From: Inhella inkyongensis
Lineage (GTDB): Bacteria > Pseudomonadota > Gammaproteobacteria > Burkholderiales > Burkholderiaceae_C
Reading direction: 5' to 3'
Length of the DNA stretch: 64,000 nt
Assembly: GCF_005952805.1 (NCBI RefSeq)
Contig: NZ_CP040709.1
Span: 1,302,001-1,366,000, forward strand
Shown: piece after piece, positions 17,542 to 27,126 of the stretch
Layout of the letters: the number at the start of each line of letters is the position of its first letter
How positions within the stretch are numbered: the first letter of the stretch is position 1
The notes under the pieces: generated by a model
Told to the model about the DNA's origin: nothing
What the model saw: the letters and a program-made list of their open reading frames with translations, nothing else
Database searches by the model: none
Program-made: the position numbers and the translations under genes

Positions 17542-18648
17542 TCAGGCGCCCAGCTTCTCCGCCAATACGTCGACGATGCGTTCGGCGGCCCGGCCGTCCC
17601 ATAGGGTGGGGCGGCGGCCGCGTTTACCGCCGTGGCGGATCACCTCTTCGCAGGCCGCCAGCACCTTGGCCGGGTCGGTGCCGGCCAGCACATTGCTGCC
17701 CTCGTCGACGGTGATCGGGCGCTCCGTGTTGTCGCGCATGGTCACGCAGGGCACGCCCAGGGCCGTGGTCTCTTCCTGCAGACCGCCGCTGTCGGTCAGC
17801 ACCAGGGCCGCACCGCTCCACAGGTGCAGGAAGCTCATATAAGGCTGGGGGCCCAGCAGGGTCACATTGGGACCGAGGTCGATGCCGGCGGCCTCCATGT
17901 TCTTGCGGGTGCGCGGGTGCACCGGGAAGCAGACCGGCAGATGGGCAGCCACCGCGCGCAGCACGCCGGCCACGCGTTGCAGGTTCTCGGTGCCGTCCAC
18001 ATTGCTGGGGCGGTGGAAGGTGACCACGGCGTAACGCGGGTTGGCGGCCTTGAAGGCGGCGGTCTCAAAGCCCGAGGTGTCGGTGCTCTTGAGCTTCTCG
18101 GCCTGGAACAGCACGTTGTCCACCATCACATGGCCGACGTCGAACACGGCGGCCATGTTCTTGCCTTCGGCCTGCAGATGTTGCACGCCGCTGGGTTCGG
18201 TGACAAAGAACCAGTCGCTGATGGCGTCAGTCACCAGGCGGTTGATCTCCTCGGGCATGCTCATGTCACCACTGCGCAGGCCGGCTTCCACATGGGCCAC
18301 CGGAATGCCGGCCTTCTTGGCGACGATGGAACAGGCCAGGGTCGAGTTCACATCGCCCACTACCAGGCAGCAGTCGGGGCGCTGCTCGCTGCAAAGCTGC
18401 TCGTAGGCCTGCATGATCTTGCCGGTCTGCTCGGCATGACTGCCGCCGCCACACCCCAGGCGCACATCGGGCTGGGGGATGCCAAGCTCTTCAAAGAAGA
18501 TGTCGTTCATGTCGCGGTCGTAGTGCTGACCGGTATGGACGATCTTGAACGCCAGGCGGCCGTCGCGCTGCAGCGCGCGCACCAGCGGGGCGATCTTCAT
18601 GAAGTTCGGACGGGCGCCGGCGACGAGGTGGATCAGGGGCTTGGCCAT
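17542..18648 (-). CDS. wecB: UDP-N-acetylglucosamine 2-epimerase (non-hydrolysing)
   Basis: 368-residue WecB/MnaA-type enzyme interconverting UDP-GlcNAc and UDP-ManNAc. Diagnostic motifs are [13 protein letters not shown] at the N-terminus, [29 protein letters not shown] with catalytic acidic residues, [10 protein letters not shown], and [15 protein letters not shown] near the C-terminus. Length matches the family. No wecC-type dehydrogenase is recognisable beside it, so UDP-ManNAc may be used directly. It is a single gene: convergent with ugd and divergent from the epimerase gene, with its own CAGAATGC -10 element. Confidence 0.93.
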   Translation of the reverse strand: MAKPLIHLVAGARPNFMKIAPLVRALQRDGRLAFKIVHTGQHYDRDMNDIFFEELGIPQPDVRLGCGGGSHAEQTGKIMQAYEQLCSEQRPDCCLVVGDVNSTLACSIVAKKAGIPVAHVEAGLRSGDMSMPEEINRLVTDAISDWFFVTEPSGVQHLQAEGKNMAAVFDVGHVMVDNVLFQAEKLKSTDTSGFETAAFKAANPRYAVVTFHRPSNVDGTENLQRVAGVLRAVAAHLPVCFPVHPRTRKNMEAAGIDLGPNVTLLGPQPYMSFLHLWSGAALVLTDSGGLQEETTALGVPCVTMRDNTERPITVDEGSNVLAGTDPAKVLAACEEVIRHGGKRGRRPTLWDGRAAERIVDVLAEKLGA

Positions 18649-18677
18649 TGGATTCAGGGGGAAAGACGCTGGCCTGC

Positions 18678-18696
18678 ATTCTGACCCGGCGAGAAT
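18678..18696. promoter_or_regulatory. Back-to-back -10 elements between wecB and the epimerase gene
   Basis: CAGAATGC reads on the minus strand (hexamer at 18678-18683, about 30 bases before the wecB ATG). GAGAATGCGC reads on the plus strand (18691-18696, 38 bases before ATG 18735). Both match the AGAAT + GC-rich discriminator pattern seen elsewhere in the window. Confidence 0.45.
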
Positions 18697-18734
18697 GCGC
18701 GGCTCAGACCATCCCCCTCGATTGCGGAGCCCCT

Positions 18735-19742
18735 ATGAAGATCCTCGTCACCGGCGCGGCCGGTTTCATCGGCATGCATGTCAGCCAGATCCTGCTGGCG
18801 CGTGGCGACGAGGTCGTGGGCCTGGACAACCTCAACGACTACTACGACCCGCAGCTCAAGCACGACCGCTTGGCGCGCCTGACCGGCAAGCCGGGATTCC
18901 GTTTCGTCAAGATGAGCGTGGAGGACCGGGCCGGCATGGAGGCCCTGTTCGCCGCTGAGAAGTTCGACCGCGTGGTGCATCTGGCTGCCCAGGCCGGGGT
19001 GCGCTATTCGCTCACCAATCCGCACGCATATATCGACGCCAACATCCAGGGGTTCATGAACATCCTGGAGGGCTGCCGCCATCACCAGATTCAGCATCTG
19101 GTCTATGCATCCAGCTCCTCGGTTTATGGCGGCAACACCCTGATGCCCTTCAGCGAGCATCACAGCGTCGACCATCCGGTCAGCCTGTATGCCGCCACCA
19201 AGAAGGCCAACGAGCTGATGGCGCATACCTACAGCCATCTCTATCGCCTGCCCACCACGGGTCTGCGCTTCTTCACGGTTTATGGCCCCTGGGGCCGGCC
19301 GGACATGGCGCTCTTCCTGTTCACCAAGGCCATCCTGGAAGGCCGCGCTATCGACGTGTTCAATCACGGTCAGATGGTGCGCGACTTCACCTACATCGAC
19401 GACATCGCCGAGGGCGTTGTGCGGGTGTTGGATCGCCCGGCCGAAGCGGACCCGACCTACGACGCCAAGGCCGCCGATCCGGCGCGCTCGAACGCGCCCT
19501 ACCGCGTGTTCAACATCGGCAACCATGACCCGGTGACCCTGATGGAGTTCATCGAGGCCATCGAGTCTGCCATCGGCACCGAGGCCAAGAAGAACTTCCT
19601 GCCCTTGCAAGCCGGTGACGTGCCCGCCACTCACGCCGATGTGGAAGAGCTGGGCGCCTGGACCGGCTTCAAACCAGCCATGCCGGTGCCCCAGGGAATC
19701 AAAAACTTCGTCGCCTGGTACCGCGACTATTTCAAGGTCTGA
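18735..19742 (+). CDS. NAD-dependent epimerase, UDP-glucuronate 4-epimerase-like
   Basis: 335-residue short-chain dehydrogenase/reductase (extended type). The N-terminal motif is [15 protein letters not shown], followed by [20 protein letters not shown], which is strongly characteristic of UDP-glucuronate 4-epimerases. The catalytic set is SSSSVYG plus Y-x3-K in YAATKKANE. It would convert the UDP-glucuronate made by the nearby ugd into UDP-galacturonate for the EPS. ATG 18735 is the conserved start. The gene reads into the 76-bp repeat array that separates it from convergent rfbC. Confidence 0.88.
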   Translation: MKILVTGAAGFIGMHVSQILLARGDEVVGLDNLNDYYDPQLKHDRLARLTGKPGFRFVKMSVEDRAGMEALFAAEKFDRVVHLAAQAGVRYSLTNPHAYIDANIQGFMNILEGCRHHQIQHLVYASSSSVYGGNTLMPFSEHHSVDHPVSLYAATKKANELMAHTYSHLYRLPTTGLRFFTVYGPWGRPDMALFLFTKAILEGRAIDVFNHGQMVRDFTYIDDIAEGVVRVLDRPAEADPTYDAKAADPARSNAPYRVFNIGNHDPVTLMEFIEAIESAIGTEAKKNFLPLQAGDVPATHADVEELGAWTGFKPAMPVPQGIKNFVAWYRDYFKV

Positions 19743-19746
19743 GCAC

Positions 19747-20126
19747 GGAGCGAGCGAGGTCCCTGCGGACCTCGCGACCCCGTGCGAAGGCCTGGGCGCC
19801 TGCGAGCGCACAGGCTGAGCCCCTAGCGAGCGAGGTCCCTGCGGACCTCGCGACCCCGTGCGAAGGCCTGGGCGCCTACGAGCGCACAGGCTGAACCCCT
19901 AGCGAGCGAGGTCCCTGCGGACCTCGCGACCCCGTGCGAAGGCCTGGGCGCCTACGAGCGCACGGGCTGAGCCCCGAGCGAGCGAGGTCCCTGCGGACCT
20001 CGCGACCCCGTGCGAAGGCCTGGGCGCCTACGAGCGCACGGGCTGAGCCCCGAGCGAGCGAGGTCCCTGCGGACCTCGTGACTCCGAGCGAAGGCCTGGG
20101 CGCCTACGAGCGCACAGGCTGAGTCC
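19747..20126. repeat. Five tandem copies of a 76-bp hairpin-rich unit
   Basis: The motif GAGGTCCCTGCGGACCTCG begins at 19756, 19832, 19908, 19984 and 20060, a constant 76-base spacing. Each unit contains a perfect 8-bp stem, CGAGGTCC-CTGC-GGACCTCG. It also has a second imperfect stem formed by GCCTGGGCGC and GCGCACAGGC around a 6-base loop. Copies differ at only a few positions; the fifth is the most diverged (GTGACTCCGAG instead of GCGACCCCGTG). In copy 1 the first stem can extend through GCACGG/CCGTGC. The array fills the gap between two convergent genes (18735-19742 and rfbC). It could serve as a bidirectional terminator or mRNA-stabilising barrier, or be an expanded REP-like element. No gene is seen in it. 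Confidence 0.93.
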
Positions 20127-20131
20127 AGACC

Positions 20132-20680
20132 TCAGAGCGGCGCGATGTCTTTCAACAGGGGCGCTTTGGCGTCTTTGTCGGCCAGGGTGAAGGCCTCGCC
20201 GATATTGGGCCAGGCGATGCCGATGTCGGGGTCGTCCCAGCGCACCACGCCCTCGCACTCGGGGGCGTAGTAGTCGGTGGTCTTGTAGAGGAAGTCGGCC
20301 GAGTCGCTCAGCGTCAGGAAGCCATGTCCGAAGCCGGCCGGGATCCAGAGCTGCCGGTGGTTGTCGGCACTCAATTCCACGCCCACCCAGCGGCCGAAGC
20401 TGGGGCTGCCGGCGCGCAGGTCCACCGCCACGTCTAAGACGCTCCCGGCCACGCAGCGCACCAGCTTGCCCTGGGCATGGGGCGCACGCTGGAAATGCAG
20501 GCCGCGCAATACACCGCGACTGGAACGGCTGTGGTTGTCCTGAACGAAGCGCACCGAGCTGCCCACGGCGGCGTTGAAGCGTGCTTCGTTCCAGCTCTCG
20601 GTGAAGAAGCCACGGGCATCGCCAAACACCCGGGGCTCCAGGATCAGCACGCCGGGCAGGGCGGTTTCAATGACGTTCAT
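20132..20680 (-). CDS. rfbC: dTDP-4-dehydrorhamnose 3,5-epimerase
   Basis: 182-residue RmlC-type cupin catalysing double epimerisation in dTDP-L-rhamnose synthesis. Visible hallmarks are [30 protein letters not shown] (catalytic His in RGLHFQ), GKLVRCVAG, the active-site stretch PAGFGHGFL, and [10 protein letters not shown]. Length matches the family. ATG 20680 overlaps the 3' end of rfbA by 14 bases. It is the last gene of the eight-gene minus-strand operon and ends 5 bases from the repeat array. Confidence 0.95.
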   Translation of the reverse strand: MNVIETALPGVLILEPRVFGDARGFFTESWNEARFNAAVGSSVRFVQDNHSRSSRGVLRGLHFQRAPHAQGKLVRCVAGSVLDVAVDLRAGSPSFGRWVGVELSADNHRQLWIPAGFGHGFLTLSDSADFLYKTTDYYAPECEGVVRWDDPDIGIAWPNIGEAFTLADKDAKAPLLKDIAPL

Positions 20681-21557
20681 GGACAAGTTTTTGTAGGTAT
20701 TGACCGTACTGGGTCTTGGCCAACGGGGCGGCCAGACGCAGCAACTGCTCGCTGTCGATCCAGCGCTGCGCGTAGGCGATTTCTTCAGGGCAGGCGACTT
20801 TGAGGCCTTGGCGCTTCTCCAACGTGGCAATGAACTGACCCGCTTCGAGCAGGCTGTCGTGCGTGCCGGTGTCCAGCCAGGCATAGCCACGACCCATGAT
20901 GGAGACATGGAGTTGCTGCATCGCCAGATAGCGCGCGTTCAGGTCGGTGATCTCCAACTCGCCGCGCGGGCTGGGCTTCAGGTCGGCCGCCAAATCGCAC
21001 ACCTGCGAGTCATAGAAGTAGAGGCCGGTGACCGCGTAATTGCTCTTGGGGGCTTTGGGCTTTTCTTCGATCGAGACGGCGCGCTTCTTCTCGTCAAAGG
21101 CCACGACGCCATAACGCTCGGGGTCGGTCACGTGGTAGGCGAAGACCGAGGCGCCACCCTGGCGGCTGTCCGCTTCCTTCAAAAGCACTGGCAGATCGTG
21201 CCCATAAAAGATGTTGTCACCCAGCACCAGGCTGGACGGCGCGTTGCCAATGAATTCGCGGCCAATCAAGAAGGCCTGCGCCAAGCCGTCAGGACTGGGT
21301 TGCACGGCGTACTGAATGCTCATGCCCCATTGGCTGCCATCACCCAGCAATTGCGCAAAGCGCGGCGTGTCCAGCGGGGTGGAGATCAACAGCACCTCGC
21401 GGATGCCGGCCAGCATCAGCGTGGACAGTGGGTAATAGACCATCGGCTTGTCGTAGACCGGCAGTAGTTGCTTGCTGACGGCCAGCGTGGCCGGATGCAG
21501 GCGGGTGCCGGAGCCGCCTGCCAGGATGATGCCCTTGCGGGTGGTGGTAGGGTTCAT
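20667..21557 (-). CDS. rfbA: Glucose-1-phosphate thymidylyltransferase
   Basis: 296-residue RmlA-type nucleotidyltransferase that makes dTDP-glucose, the first step to dTDP-L-rhamnose. The N-terminal signature [20 protein letters not shown] and [16 protein letters not shown] is canonical; [13 protein letters not shown] and [22 protein letters not shown] follow at the expected places. Length is typical of the long RmlA form. It overlaps rfbD by 4 bases (ATGA) and rfbC by 14, indicating coupled translation. Confidence 0.95.
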   Translation of the reverse strand: MNPTTTRKGIILAGGSGTRLHPATLAVSKQLLPVYDKPMVYYPLSTLMLAGIREVLLISTPLDTPRFAQLLGDGSQWGMSIQYAVQPSPDGLAQAFLIGREFIGNAPSSLVLGDNIFYGHDLPVLLKEADSRQGGASVFAYHVTDPERYGVVAFDEKKRAVSIEEKPKAPKSNYAVTGLYFYDSQVCDLAADLKPSPRGELEITDLNARYLAMQQLHVSIMGRGYAWLDTGTHDSLLEAGQFIATLEKRQGLKVACPEEIAYAQRWIDSEQLLRLAAPLAKTQYGQYLQKLVHERH

Positions 21558-22429
21558 GCCAAAACCTCGTCAAGCATGCGGCGTACGCCCTGCTCCCAAT
21601 GGGGCAGGCGCAGGCCGAAGGTGGACTCGAATCGGCGGCAATCCAGGCGCGAATTGAGCGGCCGGCGCGCCGGGGTGGGGTAGGCGCTGCTGGGGATGCC
21701 TTCGGGCTGAGTGCAACGCAGGGTCTGACCGTGCGCGGCGGCGTGCTGCAGTACCAAGGCGGCGTAGGCGACCCAGTTCGTCACGCCGGCAGCCGCTAGG
21801 TGGTAGGTGCCGCTGGCGCTCGGTTCGGCCAGCAATTGGCGCAGCGCATGGGTGCAGCAATCGGCCAGCAGTTCGGCCCCGGTGGGCGCGCCAAATTGAT
21901 CGTTGACCACCCTGAGCTGATCCCGTTCCGCGCCCAAGCGCAGCATGGTCTTGGCAAAGTTGCCACCACGCGCCGCATAGACCCAGGACGTGCGCAGGAT
22001 TAAATGAACACAGCCACTGGCGCGGATGGCGTCCTCGCCCGCCAGCTTGGTGGCGCCGTAGACGCTCAAGGGGCCGGTGGGCGCGCGTTCGTCGCGAGGT
22101 TGATCGCCGCTGCCGTCAAACACATAGTCGGTGCTGAACTGGACCAAAGGGATGCCCAGCGTCTGCGCCACGACCGCCAGGCGCGCTGGGCTCTCGGCGT
22201 TGACCCGTCGTGCCAGCTCGGGCTCACTCTCGGCCTTGTCTACGGCGGTGTAGGCGGCAGCATTGACGATGGCCTGCGGCGCGAGCATCTGCACTCGCTG
22301 CGCCAGTGCCTCGGGCTTTGACAGATCGCCCAACTCGCGGTCCCAGGCATGCAGCTCTCCGAGCGGTGCGAGGGCGCGCTGAAGTTCCCAGCCGACCTGG
22401 CCCTTGGCGCCTAAAAGAACGAATTTCAT
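21554..22429 (-). CDS. rfbD: dTDP-4-dehydrorhamnose reductase
   Basis: 291-residue RmlD-type reductase that performs the last step to dTDP-L-rhamnose. The nucleotide-binding motif is [14 protein letters not shown], followed by [12 protein letters not shown] and FSTDYVFDG. The catalytic tyrosine/lysine pair is in [11 protein letters not shown], and [13 protein letters not shown] is also present. ATG 22429 overlaps the rfbB stop by 4 bases, and the stop overlaps rfbA by 4 bases. Gene order rfbBDAC is standard. Confidence 0.95.
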   Translation of the reverse strand: MKFVLLGAKGQVGWELQRALAPLGELHAWDRELGDLSKPEALAQRVQMLAPQAIVNAAAYTAVDKAESEPELARRVNAESPARLAVVAQTLGIPLVQFSTDYVFDGSGDQPRDERAPTGPLSVYGATKLAGEDAIRASGCVHLILRTSWVYAARGGNFAKTMLRLGAERDQLRVVNDQFGAPTGAELLADCCTHALRQLLAEPSASGTYHLAAAGVTNWVAYAALVLQHAAAHGQTLRCTQPEGIPSSAYPTPARRPLNSRLDCRRFESTFGLRLPHWEQGVRRMLDEVLA

Positions 22430-23481
22430 GCGTACTGTGTCTCAATCCAATCGCGATAGGCCCCGCTCTGCACCCTTGCCACCCAGCCCGGATGATCGAG
22501 GTACCACTGCACCGTCTTGCGGATGCCGGTCTCGAAGGTCTCGGCCGGGCGCCAGCCCAATTCGCGCTCGATCTTGCGCGCATCGATGGCATAGCGACGG
22601 TCGTGGCCGGGGCGGTCTTTCACGTAGGTGATCAGGCGGGCGTAGGGGCCATCGCTGCTGGGGCGAAGTTCATCGAGCAGGGCGCAAACCGTTCTCACGA
22701 TGTCAATGTTGGCCTTTTCGTTCCAACCGCCGACGTTGTAGGTCTCGCCCAGGCGGCCCTGGGCCAGCACCGTGCGGATGGCGCTGCAATGGTCCTTGAC
22801 GTACAGCCAGTCGCGGATTTGCTGGCCGTCGCCGTAGACCGGCAAGGGCTTGCCGGCCAGTGCGTTGACGATCATGAGCGGGATCAGCTTCTCGGGGAAA
22901 TGGAAGGGCCCGTAGTTGTTGCTGCAGTTCGTGGTCAGCACCGGCAGCCCATAGGTGTGGTGCCAGGCGCGTACCAGGTGGTCGCTGGCGGCTTTGCTGG
23001 CGGAATACGGGCTGTTGGGCTCGTAGGGGTGTGCCTCGGTGAAGGCCGGGTCATTGGGTGCCAGGCTGCCGTAGACCTCGTCGGTGCTGACGTGCAGAAA
23101 GCGGAAGTCGCCCTTGATCGCTTCGGCCTGGCCCGACCAATAGGCGCGCGCCGCCTCCAGCAGCGTGAAGGTGCCCTCGACGTTGGTCTTGATGAAGGCG
23201 CCCGGGCCGTGGATGGAGCGGTCGACATGGCTTTCGGCCGCGAAGTGCAGGATGGCGCGCGGCCGATGGGTGACCAGGAGCTGATCCAGCAAGGCACGGT
23301 CACCGATGTCACCGTGCACGAAGTGATGGCGCTCGTCGCCCTTCAACCTGGCCAAGTTCTCGCGGTTGCCGGCATAGGTCAGGGCGTCCAGCGTGACGAC
23401 CTTTTCCTGACTCTGGTCCAGCCAGTCCAGCACGAAATTGCTGCCAATGAAGCCGGCGCCGCCTGTCACAAGAATCGTCAT
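22426..23481 (-). CDS. rfbB: dTDP-glucose 4,6-dehydratase
   Basis: 351-residue RmlB-type dehydratase. Motifs are [14 protein letters not shown] (NAD binding), [39 protein letters not shown] with the catalytic Thr/Asp/Glu triad, and [15 protein letters not shown] with Y-x3-K. It oxidises, dehydrates and reduces dTDP-glucose to the 4-keto-6-deoxy sugar. ATG 23481 gives the exact family N-terminus. It starts 4 bases downstream of manC and overlaps rfbD by 4 bases. Confidence 0.96.
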   Translation of the reverse strand: MTILVTGGAGFIGSNFVLDWLDQSQEKVVTLDALTYAGNRENLARLKGDERHHFVHGDIGDRALLDQLLVTHRPRAILHFAAESHVDRSIHGPGAFIKTNVEGTFTLLEAARAYWSGQAEAIKGDFRFLHVSTDEVYGSLAPNDPAFTEAHPYEPNSPYSASKAASDHLVRAWHHTYGLPVLTTNCSNNYGPFHFPEKLIPLMIVNALAGKPLPVYGDGQQIRDWLYVKDHCSAIRTVLAQGRLGETYNVGGWNEKANIDIVRTVCALLDELRPSSDGPYARLITYVKDRPGHDRRYAIDARKIERELGWRPAETFETGIRKTVQWYLDHPGWVARVQSGAYRDWIETQYA

Positions 23482-23485
23482 GAGA

Positions 23486-24913
23486 TCAGGCCCGCCCGTA
23501 GGTGTCGGAGAAGCGCACGATGTCATCCTCACCCAAGTAGGAGCCCGACTGCACTTCAATGATTTCGAGCGGCAGCTTGCCCGGGTTGCACAGCCGGTGC
23601 GTGGCACCCAGCGGGATATAGATGCTCTGGTTCTCGCTCAGCAGCACGGTCTTGTCGGCCACCGTGACCTCGGCCGTTCCGCTCACCACGATCCAATGCT
23701 CGGCGCGGTGGTGGTGCATTTGCAGACTCAGAGACGCTCCCGGCTTGACCTGGATGCGTTTGACCTGGAAGCGCTCGCCATGGTCGATGCCGTCGTACCA
23801 ACCCCAGGGGCGGTGCACCTTGCGATGCAGCAGCTGTTCGCCACGGCCGCTGGCCTGCAGCTTCTCCACGATGGTCTTGACCTCCTGGCTGCGCTTGCGG
23901 TCGATGACCAGCACGGCGTCGGGCATCTCCACCACCATCACATCGTTCAGACCGACGGCGGCGACCAAACGCGAGTTGGCATGCACCAGGGTGTTGCGGC
24001 AATTGGCCAGCAGGGCGTCGCCGCGCTGCACATTGCCATCGCTGTCCTGCGGGCCGACCTGCCAGACCGCTTCCCAGGCTCCCAGATCGTTCCAACCGGC
24101 GGCCAGCGGCACCATCACCAAGGCATGGGCGCTGCCGGGGCAGCGTTCCATCACGGCGTAGTCCACCGATTCGGCGGGCACGGCCGCGAAGAGCTTGGCG
24201 TCGGGGCGCACGAAGCGCTGGTCCTGCTGGGCATTGGCAAAGGCGGCTTCGGTGGCGGCCAGGATGTCGGGGCGGAAATCCTTCAGGGCGGCCAGCCAGC
24301 GCGAGGCGCGCAGCACGAACATGCCGGCATTCCAGCTGTAGCCGCCCTCGCTCAGATAGCGCTGCGCCGTGGCGAGATCGGGCTTCTCGACAAAGGCGGC
24401 GACCTGCTCGCCCTCGCAGCGGATGTAGCCGTAGCCGGTCTCAGGGCGATCGGGTGTGATGCCCAAGATCACGATGTCGCCGTCGGCCGCGCGGTGCGCG
24501 GCCTGGCGCATCGCCAGCGTGAAGGCCTCGGCATCGATGACGGTTTGATCGGCCGGCGTAATGACGAGGACCGGATCTTGCCCCGCGCGGACGGCCTGCA
24601 GCGCCGCCAGCGTCACGGCCGGGGCGGTGTTGCGGCCGCAGGGTTCGAGCAGGACGGCGCTGGGCTCTGCCTTGATTTCGCGCAGTTGCTCCAAGACAAG
24701 GAAGCGATGCTCCTCATTGCCCACCACCAGCGGCGCGGCAACTTGGAGCTGCGCATCGCCCAGTGCCGCCAGGCGCTGAGCGGCCTGTTGGAACAGGCTG
24801 GTGTTGCCGGCCAGGATCAAGAACTGCTTGGGATAGCCCGCGCGCGACAGCGGCCACAGCCGCGTGCCGCTGCCGCCGGCCATGATGACGGGTTGAATCT
24901 CGATGGGTTTCAT
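23486..24913 (-). CDS. manC: Bifunctional mannose-1-phosphate guanylyltransferase / mannose-6-phosphate isomerase
   Basis: 475-residue type II PMI-GMP enzyme. The N-terminal nucleotidyltransferase has [39 protein letters not shown] and [10 protein letters not shown]. The C-terminal cupin isomerase domain (about residues 350-470) has [32 protein letters not shown] with metal-binding histidines, and [13 protein letters not shown]. It would supply GDP-mannose for the EPS, or GDP-fucose/GDP-rhamnose if further enzymes exist elsewhere. It overlaps galE by 4 bases (ATGA). ATG 24913 gives the canonical N-terminus; an upstream extension lies inside galE. Confidence 0.95.
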   Translation of the reverse strand: MKPIEIQPVIMAGGSGTRLWPLSRAGYPKQFLILAGNTSLFQQAAQRLAALGDAQLQVAAPLVVGNEEHRFLVLEQLREIKAEPSAVLLEPCGRNTAPAVTLAALQAVRAGQDPVLVITPADQTVIDAEAFTLAMRQAAHRAADGDIVILGITPDRPETGYGYIRCEGEQVAAFVEKPDLATAQRYLSEGGYSWNAGMFVLRASRWLAALKDFRPDILAATEAAFANAQQDQRFVRPDAKLFAAVPAESVDYAVMERCPGSAHALVMVPLAAGWNDLGAWEAVWQVGPQDSDGNVQRGDALLANCRNTLVHANSRLVAAVGLNDVMVVEMPDAVLVIDRKRSQEVKTIVEKLQASGRGEQLLHRKVHRPWGWYDGIDHGERFQVKRIQVKPGASLSLQMHHHRAEHWIVVSGTAEVTVADKTVLLSENQSIYIPLGATHRLCNPGKLPLEIIEVQSGSYLGEDDIVRFSDTYGRA

Positions 24914-25929
24914 GCAAATCCTTGGGGGTTCTGCTCTTGCCAGCGCCAGGAATCGCGGCACATGGCGTCCAGGTCGCGCCGGGCCTGCCAGCCCAGCAGT
25001 TCACGCGCCCGGGTGGGGTCGGCATAGCAGGCGGCCACATCGCCCGGGCGGCGGGCCACGATGTCGTAGGGGATGTCACGGGCGCTGGCCTGGGCATAGG
25101 CGCGCACCAGCTCCAGCACCGAGTAGCCCTGGCCGGTGCCCAGATTGACCGTGAAGCTGCCCTCATGGTCCAGCAGTCGGCGCAGCGCCGCCACATGGCC
25201 GTCGGCCAGGTCCAGCACATGGATGTAGTCGCGCACACCGGTGCCGTCCGGGGTCGGGTAGTCGCCGCCAAACACCTGCAGGCATTCGCGCCGGCCCACG
25301 GCCACCTGGGCCACATAGGGCATCAGGTTGTTGGGCACGCCGCGCGGGTCCTCGCCGATGCGGCCGCTCTCGTGCGCGCCCACGGGGTTGAAGTAGCGCA
25401 GGCAGCCGGTCTGCCACTGCGGGTCAGAGGCCCCCAGATCGCGCAGGATCTGCTCGCCGATCAGCTTGGTGGCGCCATAGGGGTTGGTGGCACTGGTGGG
25501 GGCGTCCTCGCGGATTGGCAGCTGCTGTGGGTCGCCGTAGACGGTGGCGCTGCTGGAGAACACCATGCGCCGGCAGCCCACTTGCTGCATTGCCTGGCAC
25601 ACCGTGATCAGGCTGCCGAGGTTGTTGCGGTAGTAGTCCAGCGGCTGCGCCACCGACTCCCCTACCGCCTTGTAGGCGGCAAAGTGCACCACGGCGTCCA
25701 CACGCTCGCGCGTCAGCAGGGCCTTCATGGCCGCAGCGTCGCTGCAATCCAGGCGCTCAAAGCGCAGGGGCTGGCGCAGCAGCGGCTGCAATCGCTCCAG
25801 CACCTTGGGCGAGCTGTTGCTGTGGTTGTCCACCCCCAGCACCTCAAAGCCGGCGGCATCGAGCTGCAGCCAGGTGTGGCTGGCGATATAGCCGGCCGCA
25901 CCGGTCAAGAGGACGCGTGGTGTATTCAT
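24910..25929 (-). CDS. galE: UDP-glucose 4-epimerase
   Basis: 339-residue GalE-type SDR enzyme. Motifs are GAAGYIASHTWLQL, VLGVDNHSNSSPKVLERL, VVHFAAYKAVGESV, FSSSATVYGDP and YGATKLIGEQIL (Y-x3-K), with the GalE hallmark RYFNPVGAHESG and later GTGVRDYIHVLDLADGH. It provides UDP-galactose for the polysaccharide. ATG 25929 shares one base with the epsL stop (TGATG) and the stop overlaps manC by 4 bases. The gene is therefore embedded in the operon and not a housekeeping gal gene. Confidence 0.95.
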   Translation of the reverse strand: MNTPRVLLTGAAGYIASHTWLQLDAAGFEVLGVDNHSNSSPKVLERLQPLLRQPLRFERLDCSDAAAMKALLTRERVDAVVHFAAYKAVGESVAQPLDYYRNNLGSLITVCQAMQQVGCRRMVFSSSATVYGDPQQLPIREDAPTSATNPYGATKLIGEQILRDLGASDPQWQTGCLRYFNPVGAHESGRIGEDPRGVPNNLMPYVAQVAVGRRECLQVFGGDYPTPDGTGVRDYIHVLDLADGHVAALRRLLDHEGSFTVNLGTGQGYSVLELVRAYAQASARDIPYDIVARRPGDVAACYADPTRARELLGWQARRDLDAMCRDSWRWQEQNPQGFA

Positions 25930-27122
25930 CAGTACACCAGCCACTGCAAATTGCAGCCGGCACTTCGGGCTGAGTAGGGGATGGAAAAACCGGCTCGGCC
26001 ACTGCGGCGGTCGGTCGCCACTTCACAGCTGAACTGGCCCTTCTGGCTGATGGCCCAGCGCAGGGCCAGGGCGGCGCTGCGTGTGCGGTCGCTGCCGTCC
26101 ACCGCAGTCTGGCCGCTGAGACCGGAGATGTCGCGGTTCATCTGCGAGACCGAGGCATCCAGATTCAATTTGGGCGCCAGCACATAGCTCGCCAGGGCCT
26201 TGAGCTGGCGGATCTGGGTGCTGTTGTTCTCCACCAGCGCGAAGCCGCTGTCCCGGGCGTCGCTGCCCTGATCCAGGGTGCCGGTCAGATTGAATTGCAG
26301 CCGGGCGGTGGCCAGCCAACTCCAGTCCAGGCCTCCCGCACGGGTGCGGCTGCTGCGACCGCCATCGCGTGACCCCGTCCCCTGGGAGACCCGCAACTTC
26401 ACGGACTGCTTGCCGCTGAGCTGCCAGTTTGCGCTGGCCTCCACGCTGCGGTTGTCGAATTGCTCCGCCAGGTAGCCCTGGTTCAGGCGCTGGGCGCGGG
26501 GGTACTCGCCGTCGCTTTCGCGCAGGCCCAGGCGCAGTTGCAGCGCGTCATTCGGAACCCAGCGAAGGCCCAGGCCCACACTGCTGAATCGGTATTCATA
26601 GGGGTCGAAACTGGCCAGGCTGAAGTCGCGCTCTTGCCAGCTGGCCTGGGCGTCTACGCGCCAGGGGCCAAACAGGCCGTACTGCACCGAGGCGCGGGCC
26701 TGGTTCTGGGTCTCGATGTTCTTGTCTTTGGTGTTGGGCAGGGTGCCGGCGTTGAAGGGGGCCAAGCTGCGACGGCTGTTGACCGACAGATTGCCGGTCC
26801 AGCGCGAGGCTAGGGCCCAGTCCAGTCCTCCGTTCAGGCCGTGCTCCAGATGGTGCAGGGCGCTGTTGCGGCGGTAATCCACGTCGCGCGCATGCCCCTC
26901 CAGGTAAAAGCGCTGGCGCCCCAGATGCAGACGGGCCCCGGCCAGCAACATGGCCGAGCGGATCCAGTCCTGACCCTCGGGTGAGCTGTTTCCCAGGCGA
27001 TAGACATTGGAGGCGTGGGTCAGGCCCAGTTGCGCACCTAGATACCAGGGGGCATCGGCGGGTTGCGCGAAAGCCAGGGTGGGTGTCAGCAGCGCCAACG
27101 GAATGAAGCGGGAAGGGGTCAT
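25929..27122 (-). CDS. epsL: EPS outer-membrane beta-barrel protein EpsL
   Basis: 397-residue predicted outer-membrane barrel. A cleavable signal peptide (MTPSRFIPLALLTPTLAFAQ) is followed by many alternating amphipathic strands, for example LGLGLRWVPNDALQLRLGLRES and ARLQFNLTGTLDQG; the protein ends in an aromatic residue (QWLVY). This matches the EpsL family found in exosortase-B EPS loci, thought to take part in polymer export or surface anchoring. ATG 27122 is the signal-peptide start. It is 4 bases downstream of the priming transferase gene and overlaps galE by one base. Assignment to EpsL rests on architecture and context more than on strong motifs. Confidence 0.8.
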   Translation of the reverse strand: MTPSRFIPLALLTPTLAFAQPADAPWYLGAQLGLTHASNVYRLGNSSPEGQDWIRSAMLLAGARLHLGRQRFYLEGHARDVDYRRNSALHHLEHGLNGGLDWALASRWTGNLSVNSRRSLAPFNAGTLPNTKDKNIETQNQARASVQYGLFGPWRVDAQASWQERDFSLASFDPYEYRFSSVGLGLRWVPNDALQLRLGLRESDGEYPRAQRLNQGYLAEQFDNRSVEASANWQLSGKQSVKLRVSQGTGSRDGGRSSRTRAGGLDWSWLATARLQFNLTGTLDQGSDARDSGFALVENNSTQIRQLKALASYVLAPKLNLDASVSQMNRDISGLSGQTAVDGSDRTRSAALALRWAISQKGQFSCEVATDRRSGRAGFSIPYSARSAGCNLQWLVY

Positions 27123-27126
27123 GAGG

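Noticed and set aside
19934..20122. Small protein encoded by the 76-bp repeats
   Set aside because: The repeated peptide arises from the tandem DNA repeat itself, with no ribosome binding site or recognisable domain.
19747..20126. CRISPR array
   Set aside because: Copies are contiguous 76-bp tandem repeats without unique spacers, and no cas genes are near.
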